In this document: piece after piece, positions 1 through 10,494 of the stretch
Layout of the letters: each line of letters starts with the position of its first letter
How positions within the stretch are numbered: the stretch's first letter is position 1
DNA from: Kitasatospora viridis
GTDB lineage: Bacteria > Actinomycetota > Actinomycetes > Streptomycetales > Streptomycetaceae
Direction of reading: 5' to 3'
Assembly: GCF_007829815.1 (NCBI RefSeq)
Contig: NZ_VIWT01000001.1
Span: forward strand, 868,001-932,000
Length of the DNA stretch: 64,000 nucleotides
Made by a program: the position numbers and the translations under genes
Notes under the pieces: model-generated
What the model was told of the DNA's origin: nothing
Seen by the model: the letters and a program-made list of their open reading frames with translations, nothing else
Database searches by the model: none

Positions 1-576
1 CGCCGTGGTGGCCCGCTGCACCTCCTCGGCGGGGGTGTCCACGCCGAGGATGGTCTGGGTGTGCCGCTGGAACTCCGCGCGCTCCTCGGCCGGCACCCCG
101 AGCAGCTCGGCGATCACCAGGGAGGGGATCGGCAGCGCGAACTGCCGCACCAGGTCGGCGGTCCGCCCGGCGGCGAGCAGCTCGTCCAGGTGCTGGTCGA
201 CGATCTGCCCGATCCGCGGACGCAGCCGCTCCACCTGACGCACCGTCAGCTCCCGCATGTAGAGCCGGCGGCGCGTGGTGTGCTCGGGCGGATCCATGCC
301 GATCAGCGACTTCGGCAGCATCACCGTGGACTTGCGGCCCACCGAGAGCGAGGGCGGCATGGCCTGGAACCGGTTGACGCTCACCCGCGGGTCGCCGAGC
401 AGCGCCCGGACGTCCTGGTAGCGGGTGACCAGCCAGGCCTCCACCCCGTTGGGCCAGCGGTGCCGGCTGATCGGCGCCTGCTCGCGCAGCCCCGCGTACT
501 GCGGGGGCTCGGCCAGCGGGGAGAGCCGGACCATCGGGAGCCCCGGCAGGTCCGGCGCCTGTGATTCAACGGTCAT
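1..576 (-). CDS. Cytochrome P450, N-terminal part (cut by window edge)
   Basis: This is the first 192 codons of a bacterial class I cytochrome P450, a soluble heme monooxygenase that probably hydroxylates or epoxidises the cluster product. The translation shows the usual N-terminal PMVRLSPLAEP start, the VTRYQDVRALLGDPRVS block, GMDPPEHTTRRRL (the helix C region that contacts heme) and FALPIPSLVIAELLGVP before the frame runs off the window at base 1. The I-helix, ExxR and heme-Cys motifs are therefore outside the window. The ATG at 576 follows an AGGAG that overlaps the stop of the upstream SDR, 8 nt away, so the two are probably translationally coupled. Substrate cannot be told. Confidence 0.9.
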   Translation of the reverse strand, partial: MTVESQAPDLPGLPMVRLSPLAEPPQYAGLREQAPISRHRWPNGVEAWLVTRYQDVRALLGDPRVSVNRFQAMPPSLSVGRKSTVMLPKSLIGMDPPEHTTRRRLYMRELTVRQVERLRPRIGQIVDQHLDELLAAGRTADLVRQFALPIPSLVIAELLGVPAEERAEFQRHTQTILGVDTPAEEVQRATTA

Positions 577-584
577 CGGAACTC

Positions 585-1409
585 CTAGATCATGATGCGG
601 CCGCCGGCCACATCGATGGTCAGTCCGGTCAGCCAGGAGGAGGCGTCGGAGGCCAGGAACAGGGCGGCCTGGGCCACGTCGACCGGCTCGCCGATCCGGC
701 CCAGCGGGAACTGCTTGACGATCATCGGCAGCCGGTCCGCGGGGATCCGCTCCCGCTGGCTCTCCGTCATGATCGCCGACGGCGAGACGCAGTTGACCCG
801 CACCCCGTGCTTGCCGACCTCGCCCGCGACGTGCCGGGTGAACATCAGCACCCCGGCCTTGGCGGCCGCGTACGAGGCGGCGGCGAAGCCGGGCAGCCGG
901 CCCGCCGTCGAGGCCATGGTGATGATCGAGCCGCGCCGGCGCTCGATCATCGAGGGCAGGAAGGTCTGCACCGCCAGGAAGGTGGAGGTCAGGTTGAGGT
1001 CCACCACGGAGCGGAACTGGGCCAGGTCCATCCGCTCGATCGGCACCGGGTCGCCCCCGCCGCCGACGAAGGCGCCCAGCACGTCGATCGGGCCGACCGC
1101 CTCGGTGGCCAGCTCGCGCAGCCGCTCCAACTCGGCCTGCTCGGTGCAGTCGGCGGCGAAGCCCACCGCGCTGCCGCCGGCCGCCCGGATCGCCTCGGCC
1201 GTCTCCTCGACGGCGGACTTGTCCCGGGCCGCCAGCACCACCCGCACGCCGTTCGCCGCCAGGGCGCGCGCCGTCTCGGCGCCGATGCCGCGGGAGGCGC
1301 CGGTGATCAGCGCGGTCCGGCCGATCAGGTCGGGGTAGACCGGGTAGCCGTTCGCGGTGGCGGCGGCGGTGTTGTCGGCGGTGTTGTCGTTGGTGTTGTC
1401 AGTGCTCAC
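585..1409 (-). CDS. SDR family oxidoreductase
   Basis: A 274-aa classical short-chain dehydrogenase/reductase. It has the Rossmann glycine motif TGASRGIG, the NAG-like segment altered to FVGGGG, a catalytic Ser in ITMASTAG and the YxxxK pair in SYAAAKAG, then the C-terminal substrate loop and a WLTGLTIDVAGG ending typical of FabG-like reductases. The first 20 residues are a low-complexity Thr/Asn/Ala tail. Its start overlaps the stop of the medium-chain reductase (ATGA at 1406-1409), and the P450 follows directly, so these form one operon. It probably interconverts a ketone and an alcohol in a tailoring step; the substrate is unknown. Confidence 0.93.
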   Translation of the reverse strand: MSTDNTNDNTADNTAAATANGYPVYPDLIGRTALITGASRGIGAETARALAANGVRVVLAARDKSAVEETAEAIRAAGGSAVGFAADCTEQAELERLRELATEAVGPIDVLGAFVGGGGDPVPIERMDLAQFRSVVDLNLTSTFLAVQTFLPSMIERRRGSIITMASTAGRLPGFAAASYAAAKAGVLMFTRHVAGEVGKHGVRVNCVSPSAIMTESQRERIPADRLPMIVKQFPLGRIGEPVDVAQAALFLASDASSWLTGLTIDVAGGRIMI

Positions 1410-2452
1410 GGGTGACTCCTCACAGGTTCTGACGCTTCGTCACATCGCAGCACGACTTTGCCCGTCACCGCAGCCGCTTCCAGGAGTTGATGCGCCTCGG
1501 AGGCCTTGGCCAGCGGCAGGGTGCGGGAGAGCACCGGCTTGACCGCGCCGGTGGCCAGCAGGTCGAGCACCGCCGCCAGGTCCTCCTGGTAGGCGCTGGG
1601 CACCTTCTTCTCCAGGCTCCAGGCGTTGTAGAAGGTGGTCCGGCGGCCGTCCGGGGCCAGCTTGGGCAGGAACAGGCCGGCCACGAAGCCGAAGACCGCC
1701 AGGTCGCGGCGCGGCCGGCCGTTCTGCATCGCCTGGCTCTGGCCGTAGCCGACCAGGAAGCCGCCGCGCCGCAGCGACATGTAGGAGCGCATGAACTGGG
1801 TGCCGCCCACCGGGTCGAAGACGGCGTCCACGCCGTTCTCCGGCCGGTCCTTGACCACCCGCATGAAGTCCTCGGCCAGGTAGTCGATGTGCTGCGCGCC
1901 CAGCGAGGCCACCAGGTCGGCCTTGCCCGCCGAACTGGTGCCGAACGCCTGCACCTTGGCCAGCTGGGCGAGTTGCAGCAGCGCGGTGCCCACGCCGCCG
2001 GCCGCGCCGTGCACCAGGATGCTCTGGCCCTCGCGCACCCGGGCCACCCGGTGCAGCATCTGGTAGGCGACGAAGTAGTTCAGCGCGACGGCCGCCGCGT
2101 CCGCCGGGTCGATCCCGTCCGGCAGCAGCACCGCCCGGTCCTCGGGGACCACCAGCCGCTCGGTGTAGCCGCCCTCGCGCACCAGCGCGACCACCCGCTG
2201 ACCCGGGCGCAGCCGGGTGACCCCGGGGCCGACCTCCTGCACCACGCCGGTCACGTCGTAGCCGGGCGTGAACGGCGGTTTGGGCCCGCCGGGGATCACC
2301 CCCACCCGCAGCAGGATGTCGCCGAAGGAGACGCCGGCCGCCAGCACCCGGACCAGCACCTGGCCGGGGCCCGGCCGCTGCTCCTGCTCGGTGATCGTCT
2401 CCAGGACCTCGGCGCCGCCGCGCCGGCTCACGATGACACGTGTGTATCCCAT
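1406..2452 (-). CDS. Zinc-independent medium-chain (quinone) oxidoreductase
   Basis: A 348-aa member of the MDR superfamily, quinone-oxidoreductase branch. The GroES-like N-terminal half carries the PGYDVTGVV segment and the NADPH-binding half the VHGAAGGVGTALLQLA motif; the Cys/His zinc ligands of alcohol dehydrogenases are absent. It would reduce an enone or quinone with NADPH in the cytoplasm. It overlaps the SDR by 4 nt (ATGA) and starts about 58 nt after the GNAT gene, suggesting a four-gene operon ending in the P450. A C-terminal DEASEPVRSHP tail is unremarkable. Confidence 0.9.
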   Translation of the reverse strand: MGYTRVIVSRRGGAEVLETITEQEQRPGPGQVLVRVLAAGVSFGDILLRVGVIPGGPKPPFTPGYDVTGVVQEVGPGVTRLRPGQRVVALVREGGYTERLVVPEDRAVLLPDGIDPADAAAVALNYFVAYQMLHRVARVREGQSILVHGAAGGVGTALLQLAQLAKVQAFGTSSAGKADLVASLGAQHIDYLAEDFMRVVKDRPENGVDAVFDPVGGTQFMRSYMSLRRGGFLVGYGQSQAMQNGRPRRDLAVFGFVAGLFLPKLAPDGRRTTFYNAWSLEKKVPSAYQEDLAAVLDLLATGAVKPVLSRTLPLAKASEAHQLLEAAAVTGKVVLRCDEASEPVRSHP

Positions 2453-2486
2453 GGTGCCCTCTCAGTCGATGGGTCCGCCGCGACGA

Positions 2487-2511
2487 GACCGCCGCCCGCC
2501 CGCCGGCGGTC
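2487..2511. terminator. Small inverted repeat at end of GNAT gene
   Basis: GACCGCCG and CGGCGGTC are separated by 9 nt and overlap the stop codon of the acetyltransferase gene. It could attenuate transcription into the medium-chain reductase. It is short and lacks a T-run, so it is only a candidate. Confidence 0.25.
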
Positions 2512-3355
2512 AGTTGAAGCGGTACTCGGTCAGGTCGCGCACCCGGCGGTAGCCGACCCGCTCGACCACAGCCTGCATCGCGGCGTAGTCGAGGAAGTGG
2601 GTGCAGACGCAGGCCTGCGCGCCGGCGGCCAGCGCCCGCGCGGTGACCTCGCCGAGCAGCGCGCCCGCGTAACCGCCGTTGCGGTGGTCGGGGGAGACGA
2701 AGACGCCGGACGGCCGGACCACGCCGCCGATCGGCTTGGCCCAGCCGGCCGCGCCGACCGGCTCGCCGTCGACCTCCCAGACGATCAGCCGACCGCCGGC
2801 GAACTGGGTGCGGGCCATGTGCGCGGTGTGCCGGGCGATCTTCTCCTGCGCCAGCCCGCTGTCCCGCATCACCGCCGCGTACCACTGCCCGATCCGCTCG
2901 ACCTCGTCGGCCCGGGCCGGGCGGGCCGCGCCCGCCGCACCCGAGGCCGGCGGCGTGCTGTCGCAGCGCATCAGCCACTGGTCCCGCTCGCGGGTGGCGG
3001 TGCCGCCGCGCACCTCGCGCCAGCGCTCGGCGAAGGCGCCCGCCGACTCCTCCGGGCCGTTCACCCCGGGCAGTTCGGGCAGCCGCCCGGCCAGCTCCTC
3101 GGCCAGGGCCGCGGCGGCCGGCGCGGGCATCGCCGAAATGGTCATCCGGTAGGGCGACATCACCCAGGCGGCGCCCACCGGCTGCCCGCCGTCGGACACC
3201 CAGGCGAAGACGGCCGGCTGCCCGTCCCCGGGCAACTGCCCGTCCGGATCGGTGGCGTGACTGAGCAGCAGGTTGTTCGACACCGGGTCGCCGAGCAGCC
3301 ACTTCTCCGCGGCAGCGGAGAACACGGCGGGCTCGGGAGTGGTGGACACGTCCAT
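2510..3355 (-). CDS. GNAT family N-acetyltransferase
   Basis: A 281-aa protein with a C-terminal GNAT acetyl-CoA-binding fold: VSPDHRNGGYAGALL matches the Q/RxxGxG/A pyrophosphate-binding loop, and CTHFLDYAAMQAVVERVGYRRV is the usual late helix. The N-terminal 130 residues are a diverged region typical of two-domain GNATs (WLLGDPVSNNLLLSHA). I chose the ATG at 3355 because a GGAG lies about 10 nt upstream; the open frame continues upstream to 3421 without a better ribosome site. It is the first gene of the leftward operon and is divergent from the type I PKS gene. It may acetylate a pathway amine or serve in self-protection; no substrate evidence. Confidence 0.85.
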   Translation of the reverse strand: MDVSTTPEPAVFSAAAEKWLLGDPVSNNLLLSHATDPDGQLPGDGQPAVFAWVSDGGQPVGAAWVMSPYRMTISAMPAPAAAALAEELAGRLPELPGVNGPEESAGAFAERWREVRGGTATRERDQWLMRCDSTPPASGAAGAARPARADEVERIGQWYAAVMRDSGLAQEKIARHTAHMARTQFAGGRLIVWEVDGEPVGAAGWAKPIGGVVRPSGVFVSPDHRNGGYAGALLGEVTARALAAGAQACVCTHFLDYAAMQAVVERVGYRRVRDLTEYRFN

Positions 3356-3591
3356 CGCGGTTCGCTCCGATCGGGTCGTCCGACGGGGGTCGGTTGTCTC
3401 ACCCGCCACGTTAGGAGCCACCCGGTCACCCCAGTAGGTCCGCGCATCACCGATCGGACGGGCCGAATTCCCGCCCCGGCTGGGATCGCTGCCAGACGTG
3501 GCTGGGACACCGCCGCCAGGAGGCTGAGCAGCGGCTTCGAGGACCGGCCCCGGAGGACGGCGGCACTGCGACGGCAGGAGAGGACACTCAG
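3356..3591. promoter_or_regulatory. Divergent intergenic region between GNAT and type I PKS genes
   Basis: The 236 nt between two divergent first genes must hold the promoters for the leftward operon and the rightward PKS run. I see a strong AGGAGAGG ribosome site at about 3576-3583 for the PKS GTG start, but no convincing -35/-10 pair. No repeats or RNA genes stand out. Confidence 0.4.
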
Positions 3592-6500
3592 GTGGACGAC
3601 CTGAACGAGGGTCATGACCAGTACGGCGGCCGGGAACCGATCGCCGTGATCGGGATGGGCTGCCGGTTCCCCGGCGCGGCCGACTCCCCGGCGGCGTTCT
3701 GGGAGCTCCTGCTGGCGGGCCGCGACGCCATCGGCGAGGCGCCCGCCGAGCGCTGGGCGAACTACCGCGAGCGCGGCGGCGAGGACGCCGCGGCGCTGCG
3801 CGCGACCACCCGGCTGGGCGGATTCCTACCCGACATCCACGGCTTCGACGCGAGCTTCTTCGGAATCCCGCCGCGCGAGGCCACCCTGATGGACCCGCAG
3901 CAGCGGATCGCCCTGGAGGTCAGCTGGGAGGCGCTGGAGCACGCCGGCCTGCGCCCCGCCGACCTGGCCGGCAGCACCACCGGGGTCTGGTTCGGCGTCA
4001 ACTGCGACGACTACGGGCGCCAGTTGCTGGAGGACCTGCCCCGGATCGAGGCCTGGACCGGGATCGGCGCCTCGCTCTGCGCGGTCGCCAACCGGGTCTC
4101 GCACGCCCTCGACCTGCGCGGGCCGAGCATGGCGGTGGACACCGCCTGCTCCGCCTCGCTGGTCGCCGTCGACCTGGCCTGCCAGGCGCTCCAGCTGGGC
4201 ACCGCCTCGCTGGCCATCGCCGGCGGGGTGATGCTGATGGCCGGACCGGGCCTGACCATGGTGATGCAGTCGGCCGGGGCGCTGGCCCCGGACGGCCGCA
4301 GCAAGTCCTTCGACGCGGCGGCCGACGGCTACGGCCGCGGCGAAGGCTGCGGCGTCCTGGTGCTCAAGCGCCTCGCCGACGCCCGGCGCGACGGTGACCG
4401 GGTGCTCGCGCTGATCCGCGGCGGCGCCGTCCACCAGGACGGCCGCACCAACGGGATCATGGCGCCCAACGGGGCCGCCCAGGCCGAGCTCTACCGGCGC
4501 TCCTGCGCCGCCGCCGGCGTCTCCCCCGACTCGGTCGACTACGTGGAGGCGCACGGCACCGGCACCCGGGTCGGCGACCCGATCGAGGCCGGCGCGCTGG
4601 CCGAGGTGTTCGGCGCCGGCAGACCCGACGGCAGACCGTGCCTGATCGGCTCCGTGAAGTCCAACATCGGCCACCTGGAGGCCGCCTCCGGCATCGCCGG
4701 CGCGATCAAGGCGGTGCTCGCCCTCTGGCACCGCACCATCCCGCCGACCCTGCACCACAACGAGCCCAACCCCGCGGTCGACTGGGCCGCCTCCGGCCTG
4801 CGCGTGGTCACCGCGGCCACCCCCTGGCCCGGCGGCGACCGGGTCCGGCGGGCCGGCGTCTGCGGGTACGGCTACGGCGGCACGCTGGCCCACCTGATCC
4901 TGGAGGAGGCACCGCCGACCGTGCCCGCCGCCGACGTGCCCGCACCCGCCGAGGACCGGACCCCCCGGCTCTTCCCGCTCTCCGCCGCCACCCCGCAGGC
5001 GCTGGCCGCCACCGCCGCCCGGCTCGCCGAGGAACTCGGCAGCGAGCGCGGCGACCGGCTGCCGCTCGCGGCCGTCGCCCACACCCTGACCGCCCGGCGC
5101 GAACTGCTGCCCGAGCGGGCCGCCGTGGTGGCCGCCGACCGGGCCCAACTGCTGGAGCGGCTCGGCGCGGTGGCCGCCGAACGGTCCGCCGCCGGCGTGG
5201 CCACCGGCCGGCCGCTGCCCGCCGCCGCCGACCCCGGCGCCGTCTGGGTGTTCTCCGGCCACGGCTCCCAGTGGAGCGGGATGGGCCGCGAACTGCTCGC
5301 CACCGAACCGGTCTTCGCCGCGGTGCTGGACCAGCTGGAACCGGTCTTCCAGGCCGAGATCGGCTTCTCCCCGCGCCAGGCCCTGCTGGACGGCGAGCAG
5401 CAGGAGACCAGCCTGATCCAGCCGCTGATCTTCGCCGTCCAGGTCGCGCTGGCCGAGGTCTGGGCCGCCCAGGGGCTGCGGCCCGCCGCGGTGATCGGCC
5501 ACTCGGTCGGCGAGATCGCGGCCGCCGTGACCGCCGGGGTCTTCGACCTCGCGGACGGCGCCCGGCTGGTCTGCCGCCGCTCCCGGCTGCTGCGGCTGGT
5601 GGCCCGGCGCGGCTCGATGGCCATGGTCAACCTGCCCTTCGAGGAGGTCTCCGAACGGCTCGGCGCCCGGCAGGACGTGGTCGCGGCGATCGCCGCCTCC
5701 CCGCGCTCCACCGTGCTGGCCGGCGACTCCGGCGCACTGCAGACCGTGGTCGACCGCTGGCGCACCGAGGACCGGCTGCACGTCCAGCGGGTCGACTCCC
5801 AGGTCGCCTTCCACAGCCGCCACATGGACCCGCTGCTGGACCTGCTGGTGGAGGCCGCCGAGACCATCGCGCCGCGCCCGCCCCGGCTGCGGCTCTACAC
5901 CACCGCACTGGACGACCCGCGCGCCACCCCGGTCCGCGACGGCTCCTACTGGGCCGCCAACCTGCGCAACCCGGTGCGCTTCACCCAGGCCGTGGGCGCC
6001 GCGATCGACGACGGGTACCGGGTCTTCCTGGAGATCTCCCCGCACCCCGTGGTGGTCCCCGCGATCACCGAGACGCTCGCCGCCGCCGGGATCGAGGACG
6101 CGGTGGTCGCCCACACGCTGCGCCGCGACCGGCCCGAGCGGGCCACCATGCTGGCCAACCGCGGCCTGCTGCACTGCGCCGGCCTGACCCTCGAACCCGC
6201 CGCCGGCGACCCCGCCACCCTGGTCGACCTGCCCACCACCGCCTGGCTGCGCCAGCACTACGAGGCGCGCACCGGCGGGCTGCGGGCACCGGGCGGCCGG
6301 GCCCACGACCCGGCCACCCACACCCTGCTCGGCAGCCCCGTCACCGTGCACGGCGCCTCCCCGATCCGGTTCTGGCTGACCGACCTGGACCTGGAGAACC
6401 GCCCCTACCCCGGGCAGCACCCGGTGCGCGGCACCGAGATCGTGCCCGCCGCCGTCACCCTGGCCAGCTACCTGACCGCCGCCGGCACCGGCGCGCTCAG

Positions 6501-8808
6501 CGACATCGCGCTGCGCGTGCCGGTCCCGGTCGAAGTCCCGCGCACCGTGCAGGTGATCAGCCAGGACGGCGGGCTGCGGCTCAGCTCCCGCCCGGTCGGC
6601 GACGAGTCCGAACAGGGCTGGCTCACCCACTCCACCGCCCGCGCCGCCACCCCGGAGCTCTCCGACCGGCTGCCCGCCGCCGACTGCCCGCGCCCGCTCG
6701 ACCCCGGCTTCGTGGTGGGCCGGCTGGCCGAGGTCGAGGTCGCCTCGATGGGCTTCGAGTGGCGGATCACCGAACTGCTGGCCGGCCCCGACGCGATGCT
6801 GGCCCGGGTCGACCTGCCCGCCGAGCCGGTGCCCGGACCGACCGGCTGGGCCGCCCTGCTGGACGCGGCGCTCTCGCTCGCCTCCGTGGTCTTCGAGGGC
6901 CCGGCGGCCCTGCGGATGCCGGCCGCGCTGGGCCGGATCGAACTGCTCGGCGAGGCACCGCGGCAGGCCCTGGTACGGGTCGCGGTGCAGCCCGCCGAGG
7001 CGGGCCCCGACACCGTCGACCTCGACGTCACCGCGCCCGACGGCACCCTGCTGGCCCGGCTGCGCGACCTGCGCTACGGCCGGCCGGAGGAGGACGCCGG
7101 CGGGCGGATCGGCCCGCGCCACCTGGTGCACGAGCTGGCCTGGCGCCCGCTCGACCTGCCGGCCGACGACACCGACCGGCTGCCCGAACTCGTCGTCGTG
7201 CTCGGCGACCTGACGCTGGCCCGGGGGCTCGGCCCGGCGCTCACCGCCGCCGGCCGGCGCTGCCTGGCCCTCGACGACCCCGCCGAGCTGGCCCGGATCG
7301 CGGAGCCCGCCGCCGTGCTGGTGGCCCCGCGCCCGGACGACTCGGCGGACCCGCAGGAGGCCGCCGAAGCCGCCGCCGAGCTGCTGCTGGCGGCGGTGCG
7401 GCAGGCCGCCGACGGCAGCCGGATCTGGTGCCTCACCCGCGGCGCCCGGGCCGCCACCGCCGCCGGCTCCCCCGCCCAGGGCGCGCTCTGGGGCCTGGGC
7501 CGGGTGCTGGCCGGCGAACACCCGCAGAGCTGGGGCGGCATCGTCGACCTGGACGCCCACGACCCGGTGGCCGCCGCCGCGCGGCTGGTCGAGGTGCTGC
7601 GGGCCCGGCCCGAGGAGGACGTGATCGCGCTGCACCGGGACCGCGCCGAGGTGGCGCGACTGGTCCCGGTGGCCGCCGACGAGGAGCGCGAGCCGGTCGC
7701 CTGCCGGCCCGACGCCAGCTACCTGATCACCGGCGGCTTCGGCGTGCTCGGCCTGCGCACCGCGCACTGGCTGGCCGCCCGCGGCGCCCGGCGGCTGATC
7801 CTGGCCGGCCGCACCGCCCTGCCGCCGCGCAGCAGTTGGGACCGCGCCGAGGACCCGGCCGAGCGGGCCCGGATCGCGGCCGTGCGCGAGCTGGAGGCCG
7901 CCGGCGTCACCGTGCACCCGATCGCCCTGGACATCGCCGACCCGGCGCAGGCGGCCCGGCTGCTGGACCCGGACGCGCTCGGCCTGCCGCCGATCCGCGG
8001 CGTGGTGCACGCGGCCGGTGCGCTGGACAGCCGGCTGGCCGTGGACACCGACCGCGCCTCGCTGCGCCGGGTGCTGCGGCCCAAGGCCGGCGGTGCGCTG
8101 GTGCTGCACCGGCTCTTCCCGCCCGGCTCGCTGGACTTCCTGGTGCTGTTCTCCTCGGCCGGCCCACTGCTCGGCCTGCCCGGCCAGGCCGCCTACGCCG
8201 TCGCCAACTCCTTCCTGGACGGGCTGGCCAGGCACCGCGCCGAGGTCGGCGACCGACACACCGTCAGCCTCGCCTGGACCTCCTGGCGCGGGCTGGGGAT
8301 GTCCACCTCCTCCGAGCTGATCGACGCCGAACTGGCCGCCCGCGGCACCGGCGACATCACCGCCGCCGAGGCCTTCGCGGCCTGGGAGTACGCCGAGGGC
8401 CGCGGCCGACCGTTCTTCGCCGTGCTGCGCCACCTGGCGCCCGAGCCGGGGGCCCGGCGGCCGGTGCTGCTGGCCGAGGCCGCCGTGCCCGAGCCGGCCG
8501 GGGAGGCGGCCGACCAGCCGGCCTGGGCCGGCCTGACCGGCGCGGAGCTGGCCGAGCACGTGCACGAGGCGGTCTGGGAGCAGGTCTGCGCCGAGACCCA
8601 CCTGACCGGCCGGATCGACCCCAGGGTGCCGCTCACCGAGGCGGGCCTGGACTCGGTCGCCACGCTGATCATCCGCCGCCGGCTGGAGCGGCACTTCGGC
8701 ACCGCGCTGCCCGCCACGCTGCTGTGGAACCGGCCCACCGTCGAGGCGATCAGCGAGTTCATCACCGGGCTGCTGTCCGGTTCCGTCCCCGAGGAGGTGG
8801 CCCCGTGA
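3592..8808 (+). CDS. Iterative type I PKS, 6-methylsalicylic-acid-synthase type
   Basis: A 1738-aa single-module PKS in the order KS-AT-DH-KR-ACP. KS (about residues 15-440) has the catalytic triad Cys186 (DTACSASL), His321 (HGTGT) and His361 ([10 protein letters not shown]). AT (about 550-870) has Ser638 in GHSVGE and VAFHS around His741, in the position of the malonyl-type HAFH motif. The DH (thioester-hydrolase-like) domain has His943 in [12 protein letters not shown] (about 1375-1580) has an NADPH loop TGGFGVLG, Ser1522, Tyr1535 and Asn1539. ACP has Ser1688 in GLDSV. There is no ER or TE. This length and order match bacterial 6-MSA synthases of the ChlB1 kind; an orsellinic-acid enzyme would lack KR. 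The product is therefore probably 6-methylsalicylate, though a longer naphthoate cannot be excluded. GTG start chosen for its AGGAGAGG site. Confidence 0.93.
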   Translation: MDDLNEGHDQYGGREPIAVIGMGCRFPGAADSPAAFWELLLAGRDAIGEAPAERWANYRERGGEDAAALRATTRLGGFLPDIHGFDASFFGIPPREATLMDPQQRIALEVSWEALEHAGLRPADLAGSTTGVWFGVNCDDYGRQLLEDLPRIEAWTGIGASLCAVANRVSHALDLRGPSMAVDTACSASLVAVDLACQALQLGTASLAIAGGVMLMAGPGLTMVMQSAGALAPDGRSKSFDAAADGYGRGEGCGVLVLKRLADARRDGDRVLALIRGGAVHQDGRTNGIMAPNGAAQAELYRRSCAAAGVSPDSVDYVEAHGTGTRVGDPIEAGALAEVFGAGRPDGRPCLIGSVKSNIGHLEAASGIAGAIKAVLALWHRTIPPTLHHNEPNPAVDWAASGLRVVTAATPWPGGDRVRRAGVCGYGYGGTLAHLILEEAPPTVPAADVPAPAEDRTPRLFPLSAATPQALAATAARLAEELGSERGDRLPLAAVAHTLTARRELLPERAAVVAADRAQLLERLGAVAAERSAAGVATGRPLPAAADPGAVWVFSGHGSQWSGMGRELLATEPVFAAVLDQLEPVFQAEIGFSPRQALLDGEQQETSLIQPLIFAVQVALAEVWAAQGLRPAAVIGHSVGEIAAAVTAGVFDLADGARLVCRRSRLLRLVARRGSMAMVNLPFEEVSERLGARQDVVAAIAASPRSTVLAGDSGALQTVVDRWRTEDRLHVQRVDSQVAFHSRHMDPLLDLLVEAAETIAPRPPRLRLYTTALDDPRATPVRDGSYWAANLRNPVRFTQAVGAAIDDGYRVFLEISPHPVVVPAITETLAAAGIEDAVVAHTLRRDRPERATMLANRGLLHCAGLTLEPAAGDPATLVDLPTTAWLRQHYEARTGGLRAPGGRAHDPATHTLLGSPVTVHGASPIRFWLTDLDLENRPYPGQHPVRGTEIVPAAVTLASYLTAAGTGALSDIALRVPVPVEVPRTVQVISQDGGLRLSSRPVGDESEQGWLTHSTARAATPELSDRLPAADCPRPLDPGFVVGRLAEVEVASMGFEWRITELLAGPDAMLARVDLPAEPVPGPTGWAALLDAALSLASVVFEGPAALRMPAALGRIELLGEAPRQALVRVAVQPAEAGPDTVDLDVTAPDGTLLARLRDLRYGRPEEDAGGRIGPRHLVHELAWRPLDLPADDTDRLPELVVVLGDLTLARGLGPALTAAGRRCLALDDPAELARIAEPAAVLVAPRPDDSADPQEAAEAAAELLLAAVRQAADGSRIWCLTRGARAATAAGSPAQGALWGLGRVLAGEHPQSWGGIVDLDAHDPVAAAARLVEVLRARPEEDVIALHRDRAEVARLVPVAADEEREPVACRPDASYLITGGFGVLGLRTAHWLAARGARRLILAGRTALPPRSSWDRAEDPAERARIAAVRELEAAGVTVHPIALDIADPAQAARLLDPDALGLPPIRGVVHAAGALDSRLAVDTDRASLRRVLRPKAGGALVLHRLFPPGSLDFLVLFSSAGPLLGLPGQAAYAVANSFLDGLARHRAEVGDRHTVSLAWTSWRGLGMSTSSELIDAELAARGTGDITAAEAFAAWEYAEGRGRPFFAVLRHLAPEPGARRPVLLAEAAVPEPAGEAADQPAWAGLTGAELAEHVHEAVWEQVCAETHLTGRIDPRVPLTEAGLDSVATLIIRRRLERHFGTALPATLLWNRPTVEAISEFITGLLSGSVPEEVAP

Positions 8809-10454
8809 CCACGACGACCGACCACGAGCAGCCGGCCTGGCTGGCCGACCGCGCCGCCGACTTCGGGTCGGCCGGCTACTGGCGGGGCGTTCCGCTGGGC
8901 GAGCTGATGTGGCAGTGGGCCGACCGGTACGGCGACCGGACCGCCCTGGTGGACCGCGACGCCCGGCTCGGCTTCGCCGAACTGGCCCGCCGGGCCGACC
9001 GGTTGGCCGAGGCGCTGGGCGCCGCGGGGATCCGCCAGGGCGACCCGGTGCTGGTCCAACTCCCCAACAGCTGGGAGTTCGTGGCCGCCTTCCTGGCCTG
9101 CCAGCGGATCGGCGCGGTGCCGGTGCTGGCCCTGATGCCGCACCGCGGACGGGAGTTGCACGCGCTGGCCGAGCAGGCCGGGACCCGCGCGCTGCTGGTC
9201 GCGGAGCGCTGGAACGACTTCGACCACCAGGCGCTGGCCGCCGAAGTGGCCGGCCCGCACCCGGTGTTCGTGCTCGGCGAGCGGGTCTGGCCGGGCCACC
9301 TGGCGCTCGGCCCGCTGCTCGCCGACGAGGCGCCGCAGGCCGCCGCGGCCCGCCGGGCCCGGCTGGACGCGCACCGGCCCGACCCCGGGCGGATCGCCCT
9401 GCTGCTGCTCTCCGGCGGCACCACCGGCCACTCCAAGCTGGTGCCCCGCACCCACGACGACTACGAGTACAACCTGCGCCGCAGCGCCGAGGTCTGCGGC
9501 TTCGACCAGGACACCGTCTACCTGGCGGTGCTGCCGGCCGCGCACAACTTCCCGCTCGGCTCGCCCGGGATCCTCGGCGCGCTGGGCCGCGGCGGCCGGG
9601 CGGTGCTCTCCCCCTCGCCCCGCCCGGAGACCGCCTTCGCGCTGGCCGAGCGCGAGGGGGCCACGGTCAGCTCGGTGGTGCCCTCGATCGCGCAGCGCTG
9701 GACCGAGGCGGTGGCCGCCGGCGCGACCCCGCCCGCCACCCTGCGCACCCTGCAGATCGGCGGCTCGGTGCTCCCGCCGGAGACCGCGGAGCGGATCGAG
9801 GCGGTGCTCGGCTGCCAGGTGCAGCAGGTGTACGGCATGGCCGAGGGGCTGCTCTGCTACACCCGCCCCGGCGACCCCGCCGAGCTGCGCACCACCACCC
9901 AGGGCCGGCCGATCTCGGACGGCGACCGGATCCGGCTGGTGGACGAGGAGGACCGGCCGGTGCCCGACGGCGTGCCCGGCGAACTGCTCACCCGGGGCCC
10001 GTACACCGTGCGCGGCTACTACGGCGCGCCGGCCGGCGCCGCCGCGGCCTTCACGCCGGACGGCTGGTACCGCACCGGCGACCTGGTGCTGCGTCACCCG
10101 AGCGGCAACCTGGTGGTCACCGGCCGGATCAAGGACATCATCAACCGCGGCGGCGAGAAGATCGCCGCGGCCGAGCTGGAAGAGGCCGCCCAGTCGCTGC
10201 CGCAGGTCCGCCAGGCCGCCGCCGTGCCCGTGCCGGAGCCGGAGCTGGGCGAACGGGTCGGGCTCGCGGTCACCCTGCGGGACGGCGCCTCGCTGACGCT
10301 GGGCGAGCTGCGCGAGGCCTTCCGCCGCCGCGGCCTGGCCGGCTTCCGCACCCCCGAGCACCTGCTGGTGCTCCCCCGGCTCCCGCTCACCCCCGTCGGA
10401 AAGATCGACAAGAAGGAAATCCGCCGACTGCTCGCCGCCCAGACCCCCTCCTGA
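8805..10454 (+). CDS. Aryl-acid adenylating enzyme (salicylate/DHB-AMP ligase family)
   Basis: A 549-aa ANL-superfamily ligase starting at a GTG that overlaps the PKS stop (GTGA). It has the P-loop LLLSGGTTGHSKLVPRTH, the aryl-acid signature PAAHNFPLGSPG (whose Asn contacts the ortho-hydroxyl of 2,3-dihydroxybenzoate in DhbE), VYGMAEGLLCYT, the YRTGDLV hinge and a C-terminal LTPVGKIDKKEI with the catalytic Lys. It would adenylate a salicylate-like acid, here most simply the 6-MSA-type product of the adjacent PKS, and load it onto a carrier protein or CoA. No dedicated aryl-carrier protein is adjacent; the ACP at 29028 or the free-standing PCP at 57190 are candidates. Confidence 0.92.
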   Translation: MTTTTDHEQPAWLADRAADFGSAGYWRGVPLGELMWQWADRYGDRTALVDRDARLGFAELARRADRLAEALGAAGIRQGDPVLVQLPNSWEFVAAFLACQRIGAVPVLALMPHRGRELHALAEQAGTRALLVAERWNDFDHQALAAEVAGPHPVFVLGERVWPGHLALGPLLADEAPQAAAARRARLDAHRPDPGRIALLLLSGGTTGHSKLVPRTHDDYEYNLRRSAEVCGFDQDTVYLAVLPAAHNFPLGSPGILGALGRGGRAVLSPSPRPETAFALAEREGATVSSVVPSIAQRWTEAVAAGATPPATLRTLQIGGSVLPPETAERIEAVLGCQVQQVYGMAEGLLCYTRPGDPAELRTTTQGRPISDGDRIRLVDEEDRPVPDGVPGELLTRGPYTVRGYYGAPAGAAAAFTPDGWYRTGDLVLRHPSGNLVVTGRIKDIINRGGEKIAAAELEEAAQSLPQVRQAAAVPVPEPELGERVGLAVTLRDGASLTLGELREAFRRRGLAGFRTPEHLLVLPRLPLTPVGKIDKKEIRRLLAAQTPS

Positions 10455-10494
10455 CAGCCCGCCCGCAGGGCCTGACACCCGCGAAGGAGCCCCG

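Noticed and set aside
3826..8694. A 1622-codon open frame antisense to the type I PKS
   Set aside because: It is Gly/Gln/Arg/Val-rich with no domain, mirrors the codon bias of the PKS frame, and is a standard high-GC antisense artefact.
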